From Metabacillus indicus LMG 22858 (GTDB lineage: Bacteria > Bacillota > Bacilli > Bacillales > Bacillaceae), in NCBI RefSeq assembly GCF_000708755.2, contig NZ_JGVU02000002.1:62001-126000 (forward strand): DNA of 64,000 nucleotides, given 5' to 3'. Positions 55,069 through 64,000 of this stretch are shown here, piece after piece. How positions within the stretch are numbered: the first letter of the stretch is position 1; each line of letters starts with the position of its first letter. The translations under genes and the position numbers were made by a program. Under the pieces are notes generated by a model. The model ran no database searches and was not told the DNA's origin. It saw only the letters and a program-made list of their open reading frames with translations.

Positions 55069-55839
55069 ATGACAGGTAACGTAATCTTTTTTGATATAGA
55101 CGGAACATTGCTTAATCATGATAAGGAAATTCCTGATTCAACAAGAAAAGCGGTAGAGGATGTGAAAAAAGCGGGACACCATGTTGCGATTGCAACAGGA
55201 AGAGCCCCGTTCATGTTTGAAGACCTTCGCCGCGAGCTTGGAATCGATTCCTTTGTCAGCTTCAACGGACAATATGTTGTTTTCGAAGGTGAAGTGATTT
55301 ATAAAAACCCGCTTCATACAGAACGTCTGGAAGAATTATATGAATACGCAAAAACTTCGAATCATCCGCTTGTCTTTATGAGCAATGAAACGATGATGTC
55401 AACAGAAACAGATCACCCTTACATACATGAAAGCATGGGAAGCCTGAAATTCATGCACCCAGAGCATGATCCGGAATTCTACCGGAATCGTGAGATTTAT
55501 CAGACGCTGCTGTTCTGCAAAGAAGGCGAAGAAGAGGCTTATAAAAAATACGAGGATTTTCACATCATCCGCTGGCATGAACTTGCAACAGATATTCTTC
55601 CATTTGGCGGATCAAAGGCAGAGGGGATCAAAAAGCTTATCGAACGCCTAAATATCAGCAAAGAAAATGTATATGCATTTGGTGACGGGCTGAATGACCT
55701 TGAAATGATTAAATTTGCAGGAACCGGCGTGGCTATGGGGAATGCGGTTTCCGAACTCAAAGAAATTGCAGATGAAATCACAACGAGTGTAGATGAAGAC
55801 GGTATTTTGAACGGCTTGAAGAAAACCGGTCTTCTATAA
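55069..55839 (+). CDS. ykrA: HAD-superfamily phosphatase, YkrA/Cof-like
   Basis: Protein of 256 residues (257 in B. subtilis YkrA). Cof-type HAD hydrolase: motif I FFDIDGTLL with nucleophile Asp near residue 10, motif II AIATGRA, and motif IV GDGLNDLEMIKFAGTGVAMGNA near residues 205-226. A C2B cap domain lies between. It hydrolyses sugar phosphates or flavin-type phosphates. The exact substrate is unknown. It starts at ATG 55069 behind AAGGAGA. It shares a terminator with the convergent def gene. Confidence 0.9.
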   Translation: MTGNVIFFDIDGTLLNHDKEIPDSTRKAVEDVKKAGHHVAIATGRAPFMFEDLRRELGIDSFVSFNGQYVVFEGEVIYKNPLHTERLEELYEYAKTSNHPLVFMSNETMMSTETDHPYIHESMGSLKFMHPEHDPEFYRNREIYQTLLFCKEGEEEAYKKYEDFHIIRWHELATDILPFGGSKAEGIKKLIERLNISKENVYAFGDGLNDLEMIKFAGTGVAMGNAVSELKEIADEITTSVDEDGILNGLKKTGLL

Positions 55840-55840
55840 G

Positions 55841-55872
55841 AAAAAACCTGTCTGCAGAGCAGACAGGTTTTT
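55841..55872. terminator. Bidirectional terminator between ykrA and def
   Basis: AAAACCTGTCTGC pairs with GCAGACAGGTTTT around a three-base loop, with A and T runs outside. Confidence 0.9.
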
Positions 55873-55884
55873 ACGTGCTTACTT

Positions 55885-56439
55885 TTACCGTTCGATTGCA
55901 ATGGCGCCTTCAGGTTCTTGCAAAGGGTCTTCACTGCTGATGTGATCGTAGAACATCACACCGTTTAAATGGTCAATTTCGTGCTGAAAGACGATGGCAA
56001 GCAGCCCGCGAAGTCTGAGGTCTACATTTTCTCCTTCAAGGGATACGGCTTTTACCCGGATTCTCGCATAGCGCGGAACATATCCCGGAACAGGTCTGTC
56101 AACTGAGAGACAGCCCTCTCCGCTTGTTAAATAACTTTTCTCAACTGAATGACTTACAATTTTAGGATTGAACAGAGCGTAACTGTGCAATTGGCCCTTT
56201 TCATCTGTTAACCGGATGGCAATCATCCGTTTGGAGACATTTATTTGAGGGGCTGCAAGGCCAATCCCGGGTCTCAGGCCGTATTTTTCAATCATCTCGG
56301 GATTCTGGCTGTTCTGGACATATTCAAGCAGCTCCTGCAGCGTTTTTTTATCTTCATCAGAAGGCGGCATCGGCACTTCTTCTGCAGCTTTACGCAAGGT
56401 TGGATGACCTTCCCTGATAATATCCTCCGTAGTAATCAC
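55885..56439 (-). CDS. def: Peptide deformylase
   Basis: Protein of 184 residues, as in B. subtilis DefB (YkrB). It removes the formyl group from N-terminal methionine of new proteins. All three active-site motifs are present: GIGLAAPQI, EGCLSVDRP (metal-binding Cys) and QHEIDHLNGV (metal-binding His pair and catalytic Glu). The long type 2 insertion between motifs 1 and 2 is present, as in Gram-positive enzymes. It starts at ATG 56439 behind AGGAGTG. Confidence 0.96.
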   Translation of the reverse strand: MITTEDIIREGHPTLRKAAEEVPMPPSDEDKKTLQELLEYVQNSQNPEMIEKYGLRPGIGLAAPQINVSKRMIAIRLTDEKGQLHSYALFNPKIVSHSVEKSYLTSGEGCLSVDRPVPGYVPRYARIRVKAVSLEGENVDLRLRGLLAIVFQHEIDHLNGVMFYDHISSEDPLQEPEGAIAIER

Positions 56440-56584
56440 CCGGACTCACACTCCTTTTCCTGCTGAATTATCTTACTAAGTATAATGGAACTTGGATCAA
56501 ACGAAAAGTCCTGCTTGTCCACCAGTATCATTTTTGGATGCGGCGGCCCACATCGAATGTGGGCTCTGCTGCCGCAAGCCATTT

Positions 56585-56713
56585 TTAGCAATGACCTACA
56601 AACGCTGCTCCTACGATAATTAATAGAATAAACAATACAACAATCAGAGCAAACGTGCGTCCATAACCAGGATAGCCGCAGCCGCCATAACCGTATCCAG
56701 GATAACCGTACAT
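56585..56713 (-). CDS. YjcZ family sporulation protein, 42 residues
   Basis: The frame starts [18 protein letters not shown], continues as a membrane helix ([18 protein letters not shown]) and ends VGHC. This glycine/tyrosine head plus helix is typical of the YjcZ/YhcN-like small sporulation family seen in several copies per Bacillus genome. ATG 56713 is preceded by an excellent AAAGGAGG. A hairpin (GCCCACAT/ATGTGGGC) follows the stop. It probably lies in the forespore or coat membrane layer. The role is unknown. Confidence 0.82.
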   Translation of the reverse strand: MYGYPGYGYGGCGYPGYGRTFALIVVLFILLIIVGAAFVGHC

Positions 56714-56942
56714 GAGAAAACCTCCTTTAAATGTGACGCTTTACCCTCAGCAGCCTGTGCATCAGCCTTCAGCGTCTAATATAACCTATGTTTTTTGGTT
56801 GAATGTGTATAGACGATAGCCCAGTTCCCCAAAAAATGAATGTCATTTTTCAGATGCCGGAGTTTTAAAACAAATAAAAATATTGTAAAAATACCCAGAA
56901 CCTTTTATAGTAAATATGTTGAATGGGTTAGGGGGACTCGCG

Positions 56943-57620
56943 GTGAAAAAAATGGTTGCAGCTTCTGCAGTGCTGCTTGCCGGAGCATTATTCCTGGCAG
57001 GTTGCAGCGGTACTTCTGCAGAGGAAGAAATGTATAATGCTCTTGAGAAAGCCGTTTCGGCGGAAAGTTCATTCGAAGATCAGCAGGAGCCATTGGTGGA
57101 ACTTGAGAAAAAAGAAAACGAACTTTACGAAGAAATCATTTCACTCGGCATGAAAGAGTATGAAAAAATCGTCTCACTTTCTGAAGAAGCACTTTCTGTC
57201 GTTGAAGAAAGAGAGAAAAGAGCCGAAGATGAAAAAGAGAGCATCATGGATTCGAAAGAAGAATTCAAAGCAGTTGAGGACATTTCAAAGAACCTGGATG
57301 ATCAGGCTCTGAAAAGCAAAGCTTCTGACCTGCAAAAATTGATGCAGCAGCGCTACGACGCTTACGATGCACTTTCTGCAGCTTATAATGAAGCGATCGC
57401 TCTTGATAAAGAGCTGTATCAGCTTTTTCAGAAAAAAGATCTGAAGCTTGAGGAACTGGAAGCGAAAATCACGGAAATTAACAGCAGCTACGAAAAAGTG
57501 GCGGCTCTGAATAAAGAATTCAACGATTTTACTAAAAAGTACAACAAGGCTAAGATGGATTTTTACAAAAAAGCCGGAATTGAAGTCGAGCAGTCAGATG
57601 CCAAAGGCAAAACGTCATAA
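56943..57620 (+). CDS. ykyA: YkyA lipoprotein
   Basis: Protein of 225 residues starting at GTG 56943, seven bases after AGGGGG. An earlier in-frame ATG would add residues before the signal peptide. The lipoprotein signal ends in LFLAGC. The mature part is almost wholly alpha-helical and highly charged, a long coiled coil (for example ELEKKENELYEEIISLGMKEYEK), as expected for the YkyA cell-wall-binding family. It lies just before pdhA as in B. subtilis, separated by its own terminator. Function unknown. Confidence 0.88.
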   Translation: MKKMVAASAVLLAGALFLAGCSGTSAEEEMYNALEKAVSAESSFEDQQEPLVELEKKENELYEEIISLGMKEYEKIVSLSEEALSVVEEREKRAEDEKESIMDSKEEFKAVEDISKNLDDQALKSKASDLQKLMQQRYDAYDALSAAYNEAIALDKELYQLFQKKDLKLEELEAKITEINSSYEKVAALNKEFNDFTKKYNKAKMDFYKKAGIEVEQSDAKGKTS

Positions 57621-57633
57621 TGGAGTTCAGTGA

Positions 57634-57663
57634 ATGCAGGGAGCAGCCGCCCCTGCATTTTTT
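57634..57663 (+). terminator. ykyA terminator
   Basis: ATGCAGGG (57634-57641) pairs with CCCTGCAT (57651-57658), then T. Confidence 0.85.
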
Positions 57664-57824
57664 GTATGCTGACGAAGGATATGTCTGGAACTGCAAAAAG
57701 AGACAATGCTGTATCGATTTTTATAGTACAGAATATCAAATAGTTATAGTACAGATTGATTAAAAGGGAATAAAAGTAAAATGAAAAGCAGCAAAAAGGT
57801 TGAAAGAATATCAGTATAAATCAA

Positions 57825-58083
57825 TTGACGTATACATTTTTAATGGTGTACACTAAAACATGTTGAAATGAATTGTATTAATTTTTTTCTTCCCTTTAAT
57901 TAGTACAGATTTTTGTACTGTCCAATACATAGAGAACGTTTCGGCATTCTCTAAAGTGGTATAAAGATATGTAGAGTGAAGCCTAAAATAATGTGTCATA
58001 AGATGTCATTTTGGGAAGGCTAATGCTGTATGTGTCATATAATCAAGAATTATTTTTTATTAGAGAAAGGACAGGTGACTTAG
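57825..58083 (+). promoter_or_regulatory. pdhABCD promoter and structured leader
   Basis: TTGACG (57825-57830) and TACACT (57849-57854) are 18 bases apart. The predicted leader of about 220 bases contains small inverted repeats: AGTACA/TGTACT, AGAGAA/TTCTCT, and AGCC..AAAAT/ATTTT..GGCT (about 57981-58021). None is followed by a T run, so simple attenuation is not indicated. The 160 bases between the ykyA terminator and the promoter show no gene. Confidence 0.55.
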
Positions 58084-59199
<1,116 letters not shown>

Positions 59200-59202
59200 G
59201 CC

Positions 59203-60180
59203 ATGGCTCAAATGACAATGATTCAAGCAATTACGGATGCTCTCCGCACAGAACTTAAAAACGATTCAAACGTTCTTCTATTCGGAGAAGACGTTGGCGT
59301 AAACGGAGGAGTATTCCGTGCTACAGAAGGACTTCAAAAAGAATTTGGCGAAGACCGCGTGTTTGACACGCCGCTTGCTGAATCAGGAATCGGCGGTCTT
59401 GCAATCGGACTTGGCCTGACAGGTTTCCGTCCGGTTGCTGAAATCCAGTTCTTCGGTTTCGTTTACGAAGTAATGGATTCCATCTCAGGACAAATGGCAC
59501 GTATGCGCTACCGTTCAGGCGGCCGCTGGAATTCTCCAGTAACAATCCGTTCACCGTTTGGCGGAGGCGTTCATACTCCTGAGATGCATGCTGACAGCTT
59601 AGAGGGTCTTATGGCGCAACAGCCTGGTGTGAAGGTTGTTATTCCTTCAACTCCATACGATGCCAAAGGACTTTTAATCTCTGCTATCCGCGACAACGAC
59701 CCAGTCGTTTTCCTTGAGCACATGAAACTTTACCGTTCATTCCGCCAGGAAGTTCCGGAAGAAGAGTACACAATTGAAATCGGCAAAGCAGAAGTGAAGC
59801 GCGAAGGTTCAGACCTTTCAATCATCACTTACGGAGCAATGGTTCATGAATCTTTAAAAGCGGCTGAAGAGCTTGAAAAAGAAGGCGTTTCTGCAGAAGT
59901 TATCGACCTTCGCACAATCAGCCCGATTGATATTGACGCAATTATTGCATCTGTTGAAAAAACAGGACGTGCAATTGTTGTACAGGAAGCTCAAAAGCAA
60001 GCCGGCATTGCAGCTAACGTAGTGGCTGAAATCAACGACCGCGCTATCTTAAGCCTTGAAGCACCTGTGCTTCGCGTAGCAGCTCCTGACACTGTTTTCC
60101 CATTCTCTCAAGCAGAGGGAGTATGGCTTCCTAACTTCAAGGATGTCATTGAAACAGCTAAAAAAGTAATGAATTTCTAA
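59203..60180 (+). CDS. pdhB: Pyruvate dehydrogenase E1 component, beta subunit
   Basis: Protein of 325 residues, as in B. subtilis. It forms the alpha2-beta2 E1 heterotetramer with PdhA. Features are the N-terminal [34 protein letters not shown], the active-site region [16 protein letters not shown], and the C-terminal domain with [12 protein letters not shown]. The ribosome binding site (AAGGAG) overlaps the end of pdhA, so the two subunits are coupled in equal amounts. A 156-base gap follows before pdhC. Confidence 0.97.
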   Translation: MAQMTMIQAITDALRTELKNDSNVLLFGEDVGVNGGVFRATEGLQKEFGEDRVFDTPLAESGIGGLAIGLGLTGFRPVAEIQFFGFVYEVMDSISGQMARMRYRSGGRWNSPVTIRSPFGGGVHTPEMHADSLEGLMAQQPGVKVVIPSTPYDAKGLLISAIRDNDPVVFLEHMKLYRSFRQEVPEEEYTIEIGKAEVKREGSDLSIITYGAMVHESLKAAEELEKEGVSAEVIDLRTISPIDIDAIIASVEKTGRAIVVQEAQKQAGIAANVVAEINDRAILSLEAPVLRVAAPDTVFPFSQAEGVWLPNFKDVIETAKKVMNF

Positions 60181-60336
60181 TTATACATTTATGAAAAGAA
60201 ATCAGTTGGTCCGGGCAGAGTGTTATTGTTTCATGATGGAGCGCATCGAAGGCGCAAAAGCATTTGAACGATCAAAGTTCTTCCGAGACCTGACACCTGG
60301 TTTCTTTTCCATATGAAAAATAGGAGGTAGTATACC

Positions 60337-61707
60337 GTGTCTTTCGAATTTAAAATGCCGGATATCGGTGAAGGTATCCACGAAGGTGAGATTGTAAAGT
60401 GGTTTATCAAGCCTGGCGATGAAGTAAACGAAGATGATGTTCTGGCTGAGATTCAGAATGATAAAGCAGTCGTAGAAATTCCTTCTCCTGTCAAAGGAAA
60501 AGTAATTGAGGTTAAAGTGGAAGAGGGAACTGTTGCTACGGTTGGACAAACTCTTATCACATTTGATGCACCAGGTTACGAAAACCTTAAATTTAAAGGT
60601 GACGACCATGGCGATGAGCCTGCTAAAGAAGAGTCTAAAAAAGAGGAAGCTCAAGTTCAGGCTACAGCTGAAGCCGGCCAGGACGTGAAAAAAGAAGAAG
60701 CTCCTAAACAGGAAGAAGAAGCAGCAACTGGTGCAGGTGCACAAGATCAGGCTGATGCAGATCCAAACAAGCGTGTAATCGCAATGCCATCAGTACGCAA
60801 ATACGCTCGTGAAAAAGGCGTTGAAATCCGTCAGGTATCAGGCTCAGGCAAAAACGGCCGCGTAAGCAAAGAAGATATCGACGCATTCCTTGATGGCGGT
60901 TCTAAACCTGCTGCTGAAGCTCAGGCTGAAGCTCCGAAGGCAGAAGCTAAAGAAGAAAAAGCAGAGCAAAAAGCACCTGCTAAACAAGCTGTTCCAGAAG
61001 GCGACTTCCCTGAAACACGCGAAAAAATGAGCCCGATGCGCAAAGCGATCGCTAAAGCAATGGTTAACTCGAAGCATACAGCTCCTCACGTAACATTGAT
61101 GGACGAAGTGGACGTAACAAACCTTGTTGCTCACAGAAAACAGTTCAAAGGTGTTGCAGCCGAGCAGGGTATTAAGTTAACATATTTACCGTACGTAGTG
61201 AAAGCTCTTACATCAGCGCTTAAGAAATACCCGGTTCTTAATACTTCAATCGATGACAAAACCGAAGAAGTTGTTCAAAAGCATTACTACAACATCGGTA
61301 TTGCCGCTGACACAGAAAAAGGACTTATGGTTCCTGTTGTTAAAAACGCAGAACGCAAATCAGTCTTTGAAATTTCTGATGAAATTAACGGCCTGGCTAC
61401 AAAAGCCCGCGACGGTAAACTTTCTGCTGCGGAAATGAAAGGCGCTTCTTGCACGATTACAAACATCGGTTCTGCAGGCGGCCAATGGTTCACTCCGGTT
61501 ATCAACCACCCAGAGGTTGCGATTCTTGGAATCGGCCGCATCGCTGAAAAAGCAATCGTTGTTGACGGAGAAATTGTTGCTGCTCCAGTACTTGCGCTGT
61601 CACTGAGCTTTGACCACCGCATGATTGATGGTGCTACAGCACAAAATGCTCTAAATCACATTAAGCGTTTATTGAACGACCCACAACTTATTCTAATGGA
61701 GGCGTAA
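60337..61707 (+). CDS. pdhC: Pyruvate dehydrogenase E2 component (dihydrolipoyl acetyltransferase)
   Basis: Protein of 456 residues, slightly longer than the 442 of B. subtilis because of longer Ala/Glu/Lys-rich linkers. The domains in order are lipoyl domain (1-80, with lipoylated Lys in [10 protein letters not shown] near residue 43), flexible linker, E1/E3-binding domain (about 143-180, with [14 protein letters not shown]), second linker, and catalytic core with the active-site [10 protein letters not shown] (about residue 428). It starts at GTG 60337 behind AGGAGG. It forms the 60-mer core of the complex. Confidence 0.97.
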   Translation: MSFEFKMPDIGEGIHEGEIVKWFIKPGDEVNEDDVLAEIQNDKAVVEIPSPVKGKVIEVKVEEGTVATVGQTLITFDAPGYENLKFKGDDHGDEPAKEESKKEEAQVQATAEAGQDVKKEEAPKQEEEAATGAGAQDQADADPNKRVIAMPSVRKYAREKGVEIRQVSGSGKNGRVSKEDIDAFLDGGSKPAAEAQAEAPKAEAKEEKAEQKAPAKQAVPEGDFPETREKMSPMRKAIAKAMVNSKHTAPHVTLMDEVDVTNLVAHRKQFKGVAAEQGIKLTYLPYVVKALTSALKKYPVLNTSIDDKTEEVVQKHYYNIGIAADTEKGLMVPVVKNAERKSVFEISDEINGLATKARDGKLSAAEMKGASCTITNIGSAGGQWFTPVINHPEVAILGIGRIAEKAIVVDGEIVAAPVLALSLSFDHRMIDGATAQNALNHIKRLLNDPQLILMEA

Positions 61708-61711
61708 TTCA

Positions 61712-63124
61712 ATGGTAGTAGGAGATTTCCCTATTGAAACAGATACTCTTGTCATTGGTGCGGGACCTGGCGGCTATGTAGCTGCCATCCGCGCTGCACA
61801 ACTAGGACAAAAAGTAACAATCGTAGAAAAAGCAAACCTTGGCGGCGTTTGCCTTAACGTAGGATGTATTCCTTCAAAAGCTTTAATTGCTGCAGGTCAC
61901 CGCTTTGAGAATGCCAAGCATTCTGAAGACATGGGAATTAAAGCCGAAAACGTAACAGTTGACTTTACAAAGGTACAGGAATTCAAAGCTGGCGTTGTAA
62001 AGAAACTTGTCGGCGGAGTTGAAGGACTTCTTAAAGGAAACAAAGTTGAGATTGTCAGCGGAGAAGCTTACTTTGTTGACAGCGAATCTATTAAAGTAAT
62101 GGATGACAACTCATCTCAAACGTACAAATTCAAAAACGCAATCATTGCTACTGGATCTCGCCCAATTGAAATTCCAGGATTCAAATACTCTAAAAGAGTG
62201 CTTGATTCAACTGGTGCTCTAAGCTTGAACGAAATTCCAAAGAAAATTGTTGTTATCGGTGCAGGCTACATAGGCACTGAGCTTGGAACAGCTTATGCCA
62301 ACTTTGGTTCTGAAGTTGTCTTCATCGAGGCAATGGATGAAATCCTTATGGGCTTCGAAAAGCAAATGAGTTCTCTTGTTAAGCGTAACCTTAAGAAAAA
62401 AGGAAACGTTGAAATCCATACAAAAGCAAAAGCAAAATCTGTTGAAGAAACAGAAAACGGCGTAAAAGTAACCTTTGAAGTGAAAGGCGAAGAGCAGACA
62501 GTTGAAGCAGATTACCTTCTTGTAACTGTTGGCCGCCGTGCAAACACTGATGAGCTTGGACTTGAGCAAGTAGGCGTTGAAATGTCAGACCGCGGCGTTA
62601 TCAAAATTGATAAGCAGTGCCGTACAAGCGTTTCTAACATCTACGCAATCGGTGACATCGTTGAAGGTCCTCCGCTTGCTCATAAAGCTTCATACGAAGG
62701 TAAAATTGCTGCTGAAGCAATTGCCGGCGAGCATGCTGAAATCGACTACCTCGGAATTCCTGCTGTTGTATTCTCTGAGCCTGAACTGGCTACAGTTGGA
62801 TACACTGAAACACAGGCTAAAGAAGAAGGAATCGAAGTTGTTGCAGCGAAGTTCCCATTTGCTGCTAACGGACGTGCTCTTTCTCTTAACGAAACAGACG
62901 GTTTCTTGAAACTTGTTACACGTAAAGAAGACGGTCTTGTTATCGGAGCTCAAATCGCAGGTGCGGCTGCTTCTGATATGATTTCAGAGCTAAGCCTTGC
63001 AATTGAAGCTGGCATGACTGCAGAAGATATCGCAATGACAATTCATGCGCATCCAACATTGGGAGAAATCACAATGGAAGCTGCTGAAGTTGCAATCGGA
63101 AGCCCAATCCACATTATTAAATAA
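61712..63124 (+). CDS. pdhD: Pyruvate dehydrogenase E3 component (dihydrolipoamide dehydrogenase)
   Basis: Protein of 470 residues, as in B. subtilis. It reoxidises dihydrolipoamide, with FAD and NAD. The FAD loop [17 protein letters not shown] lies at residues 16-32. The redox disulfide [13 protein letters not shown] has its two cysteines near residues 46 and 51. The NAD loop [10 protein letters not shown] lies near residue 183. The catalytic His-Glu pair is in HAHPTLGEI near the C-terminus. Starts four bases after pdhC and ends the operon at a strong terminator. Confidence 0.97.
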   Translation: MVVGDFPIETDTLVIGAGPGGYVAAIRAAQLGQKVTIVEKANLGGVCLNVGCIPSKALIAAGHRFENAKHSEDMGIKAENVTVDFTKVQEFKAGVVKKLVGGVEGLLKGNKVEIVSGEAYFVDSESIKVMDDNSSQTYKFKNAIIATGSRPIEIPGFKYSKRVLDSTGALSLNEIPKKIVVIGAGYIGTELGTAYANFGSEVVFIEAMDEILMGFEKQMSSLVKRNLKKKGNVEIHTKAKAKSVEETENGVKVTFEVKGEEQTVEADYLLVTVGRRANTDELGLEQVGVEMSDRGVIKIDKQCRTSVSNIYAIGDIVEGPPLAHKASYEGKIAAEAIAGEHAEIDYLGIPAVVFSEPELATVGYTETQAKEEGIEVVAAKFPFAANGRALSLNETDGFLKLVTRKEDGLVIGAQIAGAAASDMISELSLAIEAGMTAEDIAMTIHAHPTLGEITMEAAEVAIGSPIHIIK

Positions 63125-63129
63125 TAATC

Positions 63130-63164
63130 AAACCCCCTGATGGCATCCATCAGGGGGTTTTTTT
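63130..63164 (+). terminator. pdh operon terminator
   Basis: AAACCCCCTGATGG pairs with CCATCAGGGGGTTT, followed by T. Confidence 0.93.
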
Positions 63165-63167
63165 GCA

Positions 63168-63195
63168 GAAAAAAAAGACGGTGTGAAATCCGTCT
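63168..63195 (-). terminator. Terminator of the small lipoprotein gene
   Basis: On the minus strand, AGACGG pairs with CCGTCT, followed by eight T. It overlaps the gene's stop codon. Confidence 0.8.
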
Positions 63196-63580
63196 ATCGA
63201 TCTCCGCTGCTGCCTGAAAGAGCTTTTACAACGGGATTAATAATTTCTTCCTTTGTTCCTACGTGGCCTTCAATCTGGAAGAGGACGCGATTATCGTCTA
63301 CAACCACAAGCGAAGGAAATGTATCAATGTCTACAGGATAGTCTTCATCACTGCTCGTTTCAACAAATTCCAAGTCTTCCACTTCTTCGGGGAAATCCTG
63401 TTTCAGATCAATCAGAGCATCAAAATAAACAGATTCCCGGTGTTCATCCTGTTCATCTGAAAAAAACAGCAGCTTTTTATCATCGTCTTCTGGACGCAGC
63501 GATTCTGAGGATATATTCAGACTGCAAGATGAAAGAAGAAAAACTGGCATGATGAAGGCGACAATAACCGACTTTGCCAT
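63194..63580 (-). CDS. Small lipoprotein with thioredoxin-like fold, no CxxC
   Basis: Protein of 128 residues from ATG 63580, behind AAGGGGTGG. GTG 63589 is less likely. The lipoprotein signal ends in LLSSC. The mature part is acidic and reads like a thioredoxin domain: KLLFFSDEQDEHR for the first strand and active-site loop, then DTFPSLVVVDDNRVLFQIEGHVGTKEEI, which has the cis-proline TFPS and following strands. The usual CxxC is absent, so it cannot act as a disulfide oxidoreductase. It may be a binding protein or chaperone. No family name is assigned. It is convergent with pdhD. Confidence 0.65.
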   Translation of the reverse strand: MAKSVIVAFIMPVFLLSSCSLNISSESLRPEDDDKKLLFFSDEQDEHRESVYFDALIDLKQDFPEEVEDLEFVETSSDEDYPVDIDTFPSLVVVDDNRVLFQIEGHVGTKEEIINPVVKALSGSSGDR

Positions 63581-63599
63581 ATTGTCCACCCCTTTTAAT

Positions 63600-63810
63600 G
63601 AAATGGTCGTAACGGTCCGAACTAAGTCCTACTTCGTACCTATTTTACAGTTTCCGTTAATCTAAATTAATGCTATTTTATCATGTTTTCCGAATATTCC
63701 CCTGAATGTTACCTATTTGTTACAAAAATGAAAAATACAATGACAGTTTGTCGCAAAAATTTATAATTTACTTCATAACAAGGTGGAACGGTGAGGCAGC
63801 GAGAGGATGC
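63600..63810. other. AT-rich intergenic region, no gene seen
   Basis: No open frame with a ribosome binding site was found. A plus-strand TATAAT (about 63761-63766) could be a -10 box for a gene beyond the window. It is followed by the repeat array. Confidence 0.5.
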
Positions 63811-63967
63811 GTACCCTGGAAAACTGAAAAACGATGTGGGAGGGGTAAGAAAGAGAAGAATACGTACCCTCGAAAACTGAAAAACGATGTGAGAGGGTAA
63901 GAAAGAGAAGAATGCGTACCCTCCAAAACTGAAATTCGATATGAGAGGGTAAGAAAGAGCAAAGAAA
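63811..63967. repeat. Tandem repeat array of 52-53 bp period, three units
   Basis: GTACCCT begins units at 63811, 63864 and 63916. The consensus is GTACCCTCGAAAACTGAAAA, then ACGATGTGAGAGGGTAAGAA and AGAGAAGAATGC. GAGGGTA and TACCCTC form inverted repeats. Read on the minus strand, the order (TTTTCGAGGGTAC, TACCCTC, TTTTTCAG) resembles the 52-bp units at 6379-6880. It may be a related family in opposite orientation. Confidence 0.82.
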
Positions 63968-64000
63968 AAAGACACTTTACTCTGTAAAATTAAGGACAAG

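Noticed and set aside
63709-63999. Minus-strand frames of 64-96 codons at the window end
   Set aside because: They arise from the tandem repeats (repeated FFSFLP-type peptides) and have no start signals.

Overview
The window is chromosomal DNA of an endospore-forming member of the Bacillaceae, in the Bacillus/Metabacillus range, with moderate GC content. The evidence is Gram-positive ribosome binding sites, sporulation and coat genes (cotP, gerP-like, yjcZ-like), ECF sigma promoters of the Bacillus type, and long gene-order agreement with Bacillus subtilis recalled from general knowledge. Two regions that lie apart in B. subtilis are joined here: glpP-glpF-glpK-glpD-pgcA-yhcY-yhcZ-azr-yhdB, and yknUVWXYZ ... 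sipT-ykpA ... ampS ... mreBH ... ykqA-ktrC-adeC ... rnjA-rpoY-ykrA-def-ykyA-pdhABCD.

Layout. 1-4.4 kb: glycerol uptake and oxidation, with a GlpP-type antitermination leader before both glpF and glpD. 4.6-6.4 kb: alpha-phosphoglucomutase, followed by nine 52-bp tandem repeats. 7.0-10.0 kb: YhcYZ two-component system, azoreductase and YhdB. 10.2-16.8 kb: an accessory stretch with a DUF421 membrane protein and a tight six-gene operon (AtuA-like, DUF4387, PfkB-type kinase, two ABC permeases, solute-binding lipoprotein). It has no ABC ATPase and no regulator and is bracketed by hairpin-forming intergenic repeats. 17.2-20.8 kb: methylmalonate/malonate semialdehyde dehydrogenase, class III aminotransferase and maltose-type acetyltransferase. 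20.8-22.8 kb (minus strand): spore coat and germination genes. 23-24.1 kb: GrpB and an NAD(P)H oxidoreductase.

24.3-32.4 kb: the yknUV ABC exporter pair and the yknWXYZ efflux operon, behind a good SigW promoter and with an extra lipoprotein gene between the halves. 32.7-36.5 kb: DUF218, LysE, SipT, and a DUF4349 lipoprotein behind an ECF promoter. 36.6-44.8 kb: ABC-F YkpA, CobW GTPase, AmpS, acyl-CoA dehydrogenase, an APH(6)-like kinase, and a second ABC-F protein with a long leader that looks like transcription attenuation. 44.8-50 kb: a VanW-type lipoprotein that appears to start at ATT behind an ECF promoter, MreBH, a thioesterase, a DUF6884-like protein, YkqA and KtrC.

50-64 kb: a holin-like type I toxin of 27 codons, adeC under a guanine-class purine riboswitch, RNase J1 and RNA polymerase epsilon, several very small genes, a HAD phosphatase, peptide deformylase, YkyA, the full pyruvate dehydrogenase operon, and a small thioredoxin-like lipoprotein. 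The window ends in a second 52-bp-period repeat array.

Most of the window is conserved core genome. The less familiar parts are the AtuA/DUF4387/kinase/transporter operon, the ABC-F attenuator leader, the ATT-started VanW lipoprotein, the toxin locus, and two families of structured repeats. All homology calls come from reading motifs and from recalled gene order. No search was run.
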